From a virus, in the IMG/VR virus record IMGVR_UViG_3300040801_000485, positions 1-23,363 of that record: 23,363 nt of DNA; one strand, given 5' to 3'. Under the pieces are notes generated by a model. That model saw nothing but the letters and a program-made list of their open reading frames with translations. It searched no databases and was not told where the DNA came from. Position 1 is the first letter of the stretch, and every line of letters begins with the position of its first letter. Of the stretch, positions 1-5,298 are shown piece after piece. The translations under genes and the position numbers were made by a program.

Positions 1-111
1 AACCGATCGGTCGATGATTTGTTTGCGATCCAAGCAGGGAAAGTGCAACCAGCGTTGTTTGACTTGGATGCAGGATGCTCTGAAAGTTGTGAGATGTACG
101 AGACAATATAA
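1..111 (+). CDS. C-terminal end of an unidentified protein (cut by the window edge)
   Basis: An open frame enters from the left edge and gives 36 residues before a TAA stop at 109-111. The tail is acidic and contains QPALFDL, which fits the loose bacterial sliding-clamp-binding pattern Q-x-x-L-F. That match is short and may be coincidental. I do not recognise the protein. The stop codon forms the start of the 36-bp repeat at 108-143. The position upstream of nuclease and resolvase genes suggests a DNA-metabolism gene, but this is inference only. Confidence 0.6.
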   Translation, partial: NRSVDDLFAIQAGKVQPALFDLDAGCSESCEMYETI

Positions 112-143
112 CCACTGATTAACAGGTCTATTTGCCCTGATAA
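108..143 (+). repeat. 36-bp gene-end repeat, copy 1
   Basis: This stretch matches 4638-4673 at 33 of 36 positions. The first bases contain the TAA stop of the gene on its left, exactly as in copy 2. Inside is a short imperfect hairpin: TTAACAGG at 119-126 against CCTGATAA at 136-143, with one A-A mismatch. It begins with TATAAC, like the R-box of the attC-like site at 4369. It lacks a matching GTTRRRY partner box, so I do not call it an attC site. Confidence 0.75.
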
Positions 144-162
144 CAAATGAGCAAACGATAGA

Positions 163-618
163 ATGGCGAAAATAGTTCACATACAGATAACGAAAGACGG
201 ACTCAAGCCTTGTACTGACGTTGACCTTGACACCCTATCGTCAACCTACAAGTACAACGAGCCGATAAAATGCGTCACCACGCACTCACGGGAAACTATC
301 CCAAGTATCAGACAGAATAATACACTTCATAAATGCTTGGACGTGCTGGCCGAAAACAGCCGTGAATCGAATATCTACGACATAGAAACTGCAAAGTATG
401 CCTGTAAGGTCGGGATACATTTTATTGACCCGAGGTTTATAGCTGTTTCTCCTAACGGCACCGTGCAGTTTCGTTATCGTTCGTTCTCTTTTGATAGCTT
501 AAAAGGTAAGGAACGATTGCAGGTGGTGGATCGAGCGCTTGAATTTATTGCTGACAAACTGGGTATCACGGTTGACGAACTGGTAGCCGAGGCAAAGTCA
601 AGGATGAAAAGTTACTGA
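163..618 (+). CDS. Phage protein of unknown function (151 aa), NinB/DUF1367-type neighbourhood
   Basis: A soluble 151-residue protein with no membrane segment or signal peptide. The C-terminal half (about residues 70-150) looks well folded, with a TVQFRYRSFSFDSL strand-rich segment followed by a helical tail ending in DELVAEAKSRM. The layout resembles the small conserved proteins that sit before YbcO/NinG/RusA genes in lambda-like phages (DUF1367 or NinB type), but I cannot assign a family with certainty. The next gene starts 1 base after its stop, so the two are probably co-translated. The start ATG at 163 has only a weak upstream Shine-Dalgarno sequence. A recombination or replication accessory role is inferred only from neighbours. 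Confidence 0.75.
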   Translation: MAKIVHIQITKDGLKPCTDVDLDTLSSTYKYNEPIKCVTTHSRETIPSIRQNNTLHKCLDVLAENSRESNIYDIETAKYACKVGIHFIDPRFIAVSPNGTVQFRYRSFSFDSLKGKERLQVVDRALEFIADKLGITVDELVAEAKSRMKSY

Positions 619-619
619 T

Positions 620-901
620 ATGAATCTTAGAGATTACGCAAAAGGCAAGCCCTGTATGGTCAGATCCCCTGTCTGCAACGGCAACCAGGAAACAACTGTA
701 CTAGCTCACTGGCGGGACTCGTCAACGGGAATGGGGCAAAAAGAAGATGATCGGATTGCCGCATGGTGTTGTTCATCTTGCCACGATCTGATAGACGGCA
801 GAACCCGTATACCGGGATGGACACAGGACGATATCAAGCTGCTGCATCTCTGCTCGATTATCAGGACTCAGCAGCAGTTAATCAGGGACGGGATACTGTG
901 A
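620..901 (+). CDS. YbcO-like putative nuclease (DUF1364)
   Basis: The 93-residue protein matches the layout of the YbcO/DUF1364 family from lambdoid prophages: a basic N terminus, a CMVRSPVCNGN loop near residues 12-22, ETTVLAHWRDS near 24-34, and WCCSSCHDLIDGRTR near 49-63. The Cys and His residues form the expected metal-binding His-Me-finger-like centre. The family is known from structure and context as a predicted nuclease linked to Holliday junction or recombination functions; the substrate is not established. Length is normal for the family. It begins 1 base after the previous stop and its TGA overlaps the GTG start of the rusA-like gene, so the three form one translational unit. Confidence 0.85.
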   Translation: MNLRDYAKGKPCMVRSPVCNGNQETTVLAHWRDSSTGMGQKEDDRIAAWCCSSCHDLIDGRTRIPGWTQDDIKLLHLCSIIRTQQQLIRDGIL

Positions 902-1254
902 CCGAATACAACATCACCCCTATACCAAAACCTCGACAGACGAGACGCGACAAGTGGCTTAATCCGCCTCGTCCATCAGTGGCCAGGTATAGGGCGTTTG
1001 CCAATGAGTGCAAGAGGTTACGTGTTGAAGTCCCGGCGGAGGGGGCGAATATAGCTTTTATCATGCCAATGCCGAAATCGTGGAGCAAGAAAAAAAAGGA
1101 AGAAATGGACCGGCAACCACATACTCAAAGACCGGACCTGTCAAACTTGCTGAAATCGCTCGAAGATGCTGTGTACGGCGAAGACTCACATATCTGGCAC
1201 TACAAGACGGTAATGAAGATATGGGGCCGGAAAGGGAAAATAATAATCGGGTGA
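898..1254 (+). CDS. rusA: RusA-family Holliday junction resolvase
   Basis: RusA resolvases cut four-way DNA junctions as homodimers and are common in lambdoid phages. I place the start at GTG 898, which overlaps the previous stop (GTGA) and gives 118 residues, the usual family size; a longer frame from 763 would overlap most of the previous gene. The signature RPDLSNLLKSLEDAV lies at residues 79-92, followed by GEDSHIW at 94-100. Asp80 and Asp96 correspond to E. coli RusA Asp70 and Asp91. The residue matching Asp72 is Ser82, a change at a position reported as catalytic in the E. coli enzyme. The surrounding basic segment (KKKKEE) may contact DNA. The family call is firm; activity is less certain because of the Asp-to-Ser change. 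Confidence 0.85.
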   Translation: MTEYNITPIPKPRQTRRDKWLNPPRPSVARYRAFANECKRLRVEVPAEGANIAFIMPMPKSWSKKKKEEMDRQPHTQRPDLSNLLKSLEDAVYGEDSHIWHYKTVMKIWGRKGKIIIG

Positions 1255-1592
1255 TTAATGAGGTTTTTAAAATGCTTATATTAGTAGGTTGTGAATAAAG
1301 CCAGACAATAACATCTGCGCTAAGAAAAGCAGGGCATGAGGCATATAGTTGTGATCTGCAACCAACAAGGTTGGGTGTTTGGCACTGCTCGACAGCGTAA
1401 ACAGGCGTGGAATAAAATGATGGCAAAAAGTAAAAACCCATAATGAAGAGGCCTAGCAAGACAAGGCAGGGAAGTCAAATAACGACTTAATTGTTGCAAG
1501 GATTTCCAAGGTAAGTTACAGTATGATAATTAAAGACGTTGGGTTGGCAGCCTGTACAGTATCGCGTCTTAAATTTTAACAAGGAATAAACC
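1255..1592. other. Intergenic stretch between rusA and the leader ORF
   Basis: Apart from the methyltransferase remnant at 1272-1400 I see no intact gene here. A small hairpin (CAACC/GGTTG, 5-base loop) lies near 1360-1374. At 1533-1570 there is a 6-bp inverted repeat, AAGACG/CGTCTT, around the palindrome CTGTACAG. A TTGGCA box near 1543 has only a poor -10 at the right distance, so I do not call a promoter. The DNA just before 1593 is AT-rich and carries the ribosome binding site of the 39-aa ORF. Confidence 0.5.
1272..1400 (+). pseudogene. Remnant of a phage DNA methyltransferase gene (N-terminal fragment with in-frame stop)
   Basis: A start ATG at 1272 has a good Shine-Dalgarno (GAGG, 8-base spacer). 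It opens MLILVGCE, then a TAA at 1296-1298, then the same frame continues SQTITSALRKAGHEAYSCDL before a second TAA at 1398-1400. Read through, this is the SAM-binding beginning of the phage cytosine methyltransferase-like family, which typically opens with a hydrophobic strand, ACE-SQ and a GHEAYSCDL segment. The in-frame stop replaces an expected Glu or similar codon, and the rest of the gene is missing. TAA is an ordinary terminator elsewhere in the window, so recoding is unlikely. The gene looks like a decayed relic. Confidence 0.7.
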
Positions 1593-1712
1593 ATGACAAT
1601 TAAATACATCAAAAACAGAAGGCATTGCAAAGCGCAGCCAAACAGATTCTATGAGGGTGGTTCCTCACTTGGGAATCTGGCGCTTTGCAATGCCTTTTTT
1701 TGTTTGGTGTAA
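1593..1712 (+). CDS. 39-aa leader ORF overlapping a terminator-like hairpin
   Basis: ATG 1593 has a strong Shine-Dalgarno (AAGGA, 7-base spacer), and 39 codons run to TAA at 1710-1712. The next gene starts at ATG 1715, 2 bases later, and has no good Shine-Dalgarno of its own, so translational coupling is likely. The reading frame passes straight through both arms of the 15-bp hairpin at 1621-1694. Codons of the left arm read RHCKA and those of the right arm read LALCNA. The peptide is basic at its N terminus and hydrophobic at its end (NAFFCLV). I do not recognise a family. Its placement suggests a leader peptide whose translation controls the hairpin and the replication gene, by inference. 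Confidence 0.6.
   Translation: MTIKYIKNRRHCKAQPNRFYEGGSSLGNLALCNAFFCLV
1621..1701 (+). terminator. Long nested hairpin plus U-tract upstream of the replication gene (candidate attenuator or regulatory RNA)
   Basis: GGCATTGCAAAGCGC at 1621-1635 pairs perfectly with GCGCTTTGCAATGCC at 1680-1694, a 15-bp stem followed at once by seven T residues (1695-1701). Within the loop, CAGATTC pairs with GAATCTG (7 bp), and inside that TGAGG pairs with CCTCA around a GTGGTT loop. The result is one rod-like structure with internal loops. A CCAA on the left and a TTGG on the right could form a competing pairing. Position, stem and U-tract fit an intrinsic terminator that would stop transcription into the replication genes unless a ribosome reading the 39-aa ORF opens it. 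It could also be a stable immunity-type RNA, as known upstream of replication genes in phage P4 (CI RNA). Confidence 0.7.
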
Positions 1713-1714
1713 TA

Positions 1715-2458
1715 ATGCACAGAGGATATTTTGCAATATGGAGAAAATTTGAAGATCATCCTTTCTGGAAAGAGAAGAGGGTATACTCAAAAGCAGAAGC
1801 GTGGATTGATCTTCTTTGGGAAGCACAGCACAAATTAGAACCGCAGGAAGTAGTTTTAGGAATGAAAGTTCTTTTTTGCAATTACGGAGAATCTTTAAAA
1901 TCTCTTGATACATGGTCTAAAAGGTGGGGGTGGAATAAATCACGTGTTCGCAGGTTTTTAAAACTTTTAGAAGACATGGAACAAATCACTACGAAAAACG
2001 AAACAAAAACGACACGGATAACTATTTTAAATTATGGACAATACGACCCAAGGCGAAACGGAAGTGAAACGGAAGTGAAACGCAAGCGACACGCAAGCGA
2101 CACGCAAGCGACACCAGACAATAATGTAAAGAATGATAAGAATGTAAGAAAGAAAGAAAAGAATAAAAACATTAGGGGAAAAGTTTTTTCCCCACCGTCA
2201 TTAGAGATGGTTTTGGAATATTGCCAAGAGAGAAAAAACAGCGTTGATCCTGAGAGGTGGTTTGACCATTACACGTCAAACGGATGGATGGTCGGCAAGA
2301 ACAAAATGAAGGATTGGAAGGCAGCGGTAAGGACATGGGAAAGAAATCCGTTTTATTCTCAGAAAAAAACAGAGGGACCGCATAATGGATTCGATCAAAG
2401 GGACTACCAAAAAGGTGCAACAAAATATGAAGACATTCCCGATTTCCTCAGAGACTAA
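1715..2458 (+). CDS. Phage replication initiator protein (DnaD/lambda O-like architecture)
   Basis: From ATG 1715 the product is 247 residues; a longer TTG-start frame from 1685 lies inside the hairpin and is less likely. Residues 1 to about 100 form a winged-helix-like segment beginning HRGYFAIWRKFEDHPFW and including SKRWGWNKSRVRRFLKLLE, a typical DNA-recognition helix pattern. A charged, low-complexity linker follows and is encoded by the iteron repeats at 2058-2112. The C-terminal part contains RWFDHYTSNGWMVGKNKMKDWKAAVRTWERN, a motif widely seen at the end of phage replication initiators that work with DnaC- or DnaB-type partners. The gene overlaps the following helicase-loader gene. The expected role is binding the phage origin and recruiting the loader and host helicase. 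Confidence 0.8.
   Translation: MHRGYFAIWRKFEDHPFWKEKRVYSKAEAWIDLLWEAQHKLEPQEVVLGMKVLFCNYGESLKSLDTWSKRWGWNKSRVRRFLKLLEDMEQITTKNETKTTRITILNYGQYDPRRNGSETEVKRKRHASDTQATPDNNVKNDKNVRKKEKNKNIRGKVFSPPSLEMVLEYCQERKNSVDPERWFDHYTSNGWMVGKNKMKDWKAAVRTWERNPFYSQKKTEGPHNGFDQRDYQKGATKYEDIPDFLRD
2058..2112 (+). repeat. Five tandem 11-bp iterons inside the initiator gene (candidate replication origin)
   Basis: Five directly adjoining 11-bp units are visible: two copies of ACGGAAGTGAA followed by three exact copies of ACGCAAGCGAC. The period is 11, not a multiple of 3, so the protein sequence does not repeat in register and the constraint must be on DNA. The spacing is close to one helical turn. The DNA immediately downstream (about 2113-2180) is strongly A-rich on this strand. 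Iterons within the initiator gene, encoded in its linker and followed by an AT-rich unwinding region, are the layout of the lambda O/ori region. Origin function is inferred. Confidence 0.7.
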
Positions 2459-3191
2459 AACCGGGTTTTGTGAGCATGGTACAGAGTGTATGATTGAAGA
2501 GGATGGCTCTTTGTGCCGTTGGCAATGCTCTCAGTGTGAGAAAGAAAAAGAAATAGAGCAACGGGCAAAGAAAGCAGCTGCTGACCGGGAACGTTTCTTC
2601 TACGCAGCAATGCACCGTCCGTATGCCAATTTTTGCCACATCCCGAAGAGGTTCAAAGCAAAGACTGTCGATAACTATAACGCGGTCAGTGATGGACAGA
2701 AAACGATAAAATCTATCTGCCAGAGATACACTGATAATTTTTCGAAAGTTCAGGAAAGGGGAACGTCAATGATTTTCTGCGGAAAACCAGGGACCGGGAA
2801 AACGCATCTTGCATACGGAATTGTCAACGTTCTTCAGGAACAGAAAGTAAAGGCGGCATTTACGACAGCGGCAGATATGACGAGCTCTGTCAAGACAGCA
2901 ATCAGGGAACCGTATGAAGACAATTTGTCTGCACGCGATGTTACAGACGAGTATGCAAGGCTTGAGCTGCTTGTAATCGACGAGGTTGGCGTACAGGTTG
3001 ACTCAGATGCAGAGCGCCGGATCTTTTTCGACATCATCAACAAACGGTACGAGGAAATGATGCCGACAATACTTTTGTCAAACCTCATCATTGACGAACT
3101 GACGAAATTTATCGGTGAACGAGTGGCAGATCGGATGAGAGAGAATGGCGGGACAGTTTTCGCCTTCGATTGGGAAAGCCACAGGGGGTAA
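2385..3191 (+). CDS. dnaC: DnaC-like AAA+ helicase loader
   Basis: A 268-residue protein. The N-terminal region holds a Cys cluster (FCEHGTEC near residue 28, then C-x2-C near 50) that may bind metal. The ATPase core has Walker A GKPGTGKTH near residue 131, Walker B LLVIDEVG near 194, a sensor-1-like LLSN near 228, and GERVADRMR followed by FDWESHR at the end. The last two closely mirror E. coli DnaC. DnaC-type proteins load the replicative helicase DnaB at the origin, so this phage probably uses host helicase. The gene overlaps the initiator gene by 74 bases. An in-frame ATG at 2427 is an alternative start with a shorter overlap. Confidence 0.9.
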   Translation: MDSIKGTTKKVQQNMKTFPISSETKTGFCEHGTECMIEEDGSLCRWQCSQCEKEKEIEQRAKKAAADRERFFYAAMHRPYANFCHIPKRFKAKTVDNYNAVSDGQKTIKSICQRYTDNFSKVQERGTSMIFCGKPGTGKTHLAYGIVNVLQEQKVKAAFTTAADMTSSVKTAIREPYEDNLSARDVTDEYARLELLVIDEVGVQVDSDAERRIFFDIINKRYEEMMPTILLSNLIIDELTKFIGERVADRMRENGGTVFAFDWESHRG

Positions 3192-3193
3192 TA

Positions 3194-3637
3194 ATGATCA
3201 AACCAGCATACGCAAAATTCAGAATCGATGGGCGTTTATACACAAGAGCGCAGATAGCTCAAAGATTTGGGGTAAACCAGTCAACGGTCAATCAGATTAT
3301 CCGCAAAGCCGATAAATCATCTGATATCAAGCGGCTGATTGAAGACCTGAAACTGAAAGGGCCGCATAATCAAAAGCTGTTCAGGTACAAAGATGGCCGG
3401 AAGCTGACGATAAAGGAAATATGTAACCTTGAGCCACAGGTTAAACCGGGCGCATTTAGATACCGATACGGGCAATACGGACCAGACTATCCAAGGCTGT
3501 ACGATCCGAGCGAAAAGCCGCAGGGTGGCGAGGGAAAAAAGGAGAAAATTCCGGTAAGTTTCGGACTTGGACCACGGAAAAGGATTGAGGATGTTACCGG
3601 GCCGACATCGTTAGAAAGGGAAATTCACGGATATTAG
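3194..3637 (+). CDS. Helix-turn-helix DNA-binding protein (147 aa)
   Basis: I choose ATG 3194, 2 bases after the loader stop and preceded by a GGGGG Shine-Dalgarno; an upstream in-frame start at 3170 would lie inside the loader gene. Residues about 16-41 (YTRAQIAQRFGVNQSTVNQI) form a clear HTH of the transposase/sigma-like type. A second, weaker HTH-like segment (LTIKEICNLEP) follows near residue 75. The C-terminal third is basic and rich in Gly, Pro and Lys, probably disordered. No catalytic motif is visible. Position at the end of the replication block suggests a regulator or an accessory DNA binder; the exact role is unknown. Confidence 0.75.
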   Translation: MIKPAYAKFRIDGRLYTRAQIAQRFGVNQSTVNQIIRKADKSSDIKRLIEDLKLKGPHNQKLFRYKDGRKLTIKEICNLEPQVKPGAFRYRYGQYGPDYPRLYDPSEKPQGGEGKKEKIPVSFGLGPRKRIEDVTGPTSLEREIHGY

Positions 3638-3702
3638 GGACTAACTATGTAACCAGTTAATTAGATAACGTTTAAGCTAACTGGCAGACGAGATTGAAAG
3701 CA
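3638..3702 (+). repeat. Short intergenic region with inverted repeat and attC-like half box
   Basis: CCAGTTA at 3653-3659 and TAACTGG at 3678-3684 form a 7-bp inverted repeat with an 18-base loop. The loop contains ATAACGTTTAA (3665-3675), the same 11 bases that open the attC-like site at 4371-4381. No second arm with attC geometry could be found to its right, so this is at best a half site or a remnant. It marks the left edge of the methyltransferase gene. Confidence 0.5.
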
Positions 3703-4374
3703 ATGAATACAGGACACCAACAAAGCATATTTGATCTTCCTCAACTGGAGAAACCGCGATTCTCGGCTGTTCATGTTGAGCGCGTGGTTATACGTGTTTT
3801 GAATCTCTATGCCGGGATTGGTGGCAACCGGAAACTATGGGAAAATGTTGATGTAACTGCTGTGGAGTTTGACCCAGGTATTGCAGAAATATATCAAGAC
3901 CACTTCCCAAAAGATACGGTGATTGTGGGGGATGCTCACCAATACTTACTTGAACATTACAAAGAGTATGACTTCATTTGGGCAAGCCCACCATGCCCGA
4001 CTCATAGCAGGATAAGAGAGATGGGCGTGAAAAAGGGGCTTTACCCTGCTTTATATCCAGATATTAAGCTATGGCAAGAGGTAACGCTGTTGAAGCACTT
4101 TGCTACTTGTAAGTGGGTGGTTGAGAACGTCAAGCCGTATTATCAGCCGATAGTTGCCCCAACATTTGAGCTTGATAGGCATTGTTTTTGGTCAAACTTC
4201 TATGTACCTGGCAGCACATTTAAAGGTCGTGGTGTAGATCACAAACAGATTAATGGCGGAAACCACAATATATATGGATTTGATATATCTGGCTACAAAA
4301 TACCAGACAAGAGAAGACTGCTCAGAAATATGGTTTCGCCTGAAGTGGGGGCGCATATTCTTGAGTACGTATAA
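3703..4374 (+). CDS. dcm: Small C5 cytosine DNA methyltransferase
   Basis: The protein has 223 residues from ATG 3703 (a TTG at 3694 is an in-frame alternative). It carries motif I (VLNLYAGIGGNRKLW, near residue 31) for SAM binding, motif IV ASPPCPTHSR with the catalytic Cys in PPC near residue 99, and motif VI ENV near 144. The target-recognition region is very short, as in the compact phage Dcm-like family. It probably methylates phage DNA at cytosines to evade host restriction; the target site is unknown. The extreme N terminus has QQSIFDLPQ, which fits a sliding-clamp-binding motif. The TAA stop is part of the attC-like site that follows, and flanking repeats suggest the gene is an accessory insertion. 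Confidence 0.9.
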   Translation: MNTGHQQSIFDLPQLEKPRFSAVHVERVVIRVLNLYAGIGGNRKLWENVDVTAVEFDPGIAEIYQDHFPKDTVIVGDAHQYLLEHYKEYDFIWASPPCPTHSRIREMGVKKGLYPALYPDIKLWQEVTLLKHFATCKWVVENVKPYYQPIVAPTFELDRHCFWSNFYVPGSTFKGRGVDHKQINGGNHNIYGFDISGYKIPDKRRLLRNMVSPEVGAHILEYV

Positions 4375-4456
4375 CGTTTAAATTCAGCGGCCAGCAACCG
4401 CTGTAAACTAATATCGACGAGGTTATTCTGGTCCGCTGGAATGCCTTGTGTTATGT
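4369..4456 (-). repeat. Integron attC-like recombination site (minus orientation)
   Basis: The outer boxes are GTATAAC (4369-4375) and GTTATGT (4450-4456), variants of RYYYAAC and GTTRRRY. Unpaired spacers follow (4376-4382, 4442-4449). The inner arms TTCAGCGGCCAG (4383-4394) and CTGGTCCGCTGGAA (4428-4441) pair over 12 bp and leave two extra bases on one side only: T4432, then six bases later G4439. Two extrahelical bases, T then G, on the loop-to-3' arm of the recombining strand are the hallmark of integron attC sites and give the polarity. Here the + strand would be the recombining strand, so the site points along the minus strand, opposite to the genes beside it. AACC/GGTT extends the stem in the 33-base apical part. 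Confidence 0.75.
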
Positions 4457-4464
4457 GAGGATTT

Positions 4465-4641
4465 ATGGAGCTATTAAACAGGGAATACAATGGAGAAGAA
4501 CTGTGCGACATTGACAGGGATGTGAGTGAGTGTTTTGACCACCATTTCAACCCGGATGTTTTGAAAATACCAGTAATTGACGGTGGTTTTCCAAGGGGTA
4601 AATTTAGAGTTGTTGTAACTTGGGAAGATGAAAACACATAA
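4465..4641 (+). CDS. 58-aa hypothetical protein
   Basis: A short frame from ATG 4465 to TAA 4639-4641 with a GAGG Shine-Dalgarno 4 bases upstream, lying exactly between the attC-like site and copy 2 of the 36-bp repeat. The product is acidic and soluble, with VLKIPVIDGG and a C-terminal KFRVVVTWED strand, consistent with a small beta-containing fold. I know no family for it. Its size and bracketing by recombination-type sequences resemble an integron gene cassette, although the reading direction is opposite to the attC polarity. The stop codon is contributed by the repeat. Confidence 0.6.
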   Translation: MELLNREYNGEELCDIDRDVSECFDHHFNPDVLKIPVIDGGFPRGKFRVVVTWEDENT

Positions 4642-4673
4642 CCATTGATTAACAGGTCTGCTTGCCCTGATAA
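4638..4673 (+). repeat. 36-bp gene-end repeat, copy 2
   Basis: Same 36-bp element as at 108-143, differing at three positions. It again includes the TAA stop of the gene to its left and the CAGG/CCTG mini-hairpin. Together with ACATAAC at 4636-4642 it forms the right boundary of the interval that starts at the attC-like site. Confidence 0.75.
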
Positions 4674-4743
4674 TAGATCATAAATAAACCATCTTGACCA
4701 AAAATGAAAAAGGAAATATAATGGAAAAAAATAGACAAAAAAT

Positions 4744-5298
4744 ATGGCCAAAAACGAGAAAGGAAAATTTAACGATCTTGGCGACCTGGAAGATATACCA
4801 CAGGACAAAGAGATAAAAAACGGCTTTTGGAAACTAAAAACAAAAGTTGGCAGGAAACGTCTGTTCAATTCACCCCAAACACTCTGGAAAGCCTGTTGTG
4901 AATATTTCGAGGCTGTAGAACAAAACCCATTATATGCCGGTGAACTGGTAAAATATCAAGGAACATCAAGGCTTGAAGCAGTACCACACATGAGAGCAAT
5001 GTCGATAGGCGCTCTTTGTGTATTCCTGGGAATAAGCCTTAGAACATGGTATGAGTATGCAGATAGGGAAGAATTTTCGCATATCACTACGCAAGTTACC
5101 CAAATAATCTACAATCAAAAGTTTGAAGGAGCGTCAGCAGAACTCCTCAATGCCAATATTATAGCCCGTGACTTAGGACTGATAGAAAAGTCAGATGTAA
5201 CGTCAAAGGGAAAATCCATAGGCAACGTTAACCAGACGGTAATCGTACTCCCAGCAAAAGAAAGCTTGGACGATGACGGCCAATGTCCCGCCAAATAG
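4744..5298 (+). CDS. terS: Terminase small subunit
   Basis: TerS recognises phage DNA and feeds it to the TerL motor. The 184-residue protein has a charged N terminus, a central helical DNA-binding region including MSIGALCVFLGISLRTWYEYA (about residues 84-104, an HTH-like arrangement), then LLNANIIARDLGLIEKSD and a short disordered tail. This order matches the gp3-type packaging proteins (P22 gp3-like family). The gene overlaps terL by 26 bases. The start at ATG 4744 lacks a clear Shine-Dalgarno. An A-rich partial duplicate of its first codons lies 50 bases upstream (4694-4723). Confidence 0.85.
   Translation: MAKNEKGKFNDLGDLEDIPQDKEIKNGFWKLKTKVGRKRLFNSPQTLWKACCEYFEAVEQNPLYAGELVKYQGTSRLEAVPHMRAMSIGALCVFLGISLRTWYEYADREEFSHITTQVTQIIYNQKFEGASAELLNANIIARDLGLIEKSDVTSKGKSIGNVNQTVIVLPAKESLDDDGQCPAK

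Noticed and set aside
108-143. The 36-bp repeats as complete attC sites
   Set aside because: They have an ATAAC box and a small hairpin but no GTTRRRY partner and no pair of extrahelical bases.
1296-1298. TAA read as a sense codon (recoded phage genome)
   Set aside because: TAA ends many well-defined genes here, including terL, portal and major capsid, and the same frame has a second TAA at 1398.
1543-1580. Sigma70-type promoter before the leader ORF
   Set aside because: TTGGCA is a fair -35 but no acceptable -10 lies 16-18 bases downstream.
2058-2112. CRISPR-like short repeats
   Set aside because: The units are 11 bp and directly adjacent without spacers, so they are iterons and not a CRISPR array.
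3663-3790. Second attC site left of the methyltransferase
   Set aside because: The first box and spacer match, but no complementary arm to GCTAACTGGCAG is present to the right.
4721-4816. 31-aa ORF with a good RBS before terS
   Set aside because: It is A-rich, overlaps terS in another frame and shows no recognisable protein features.
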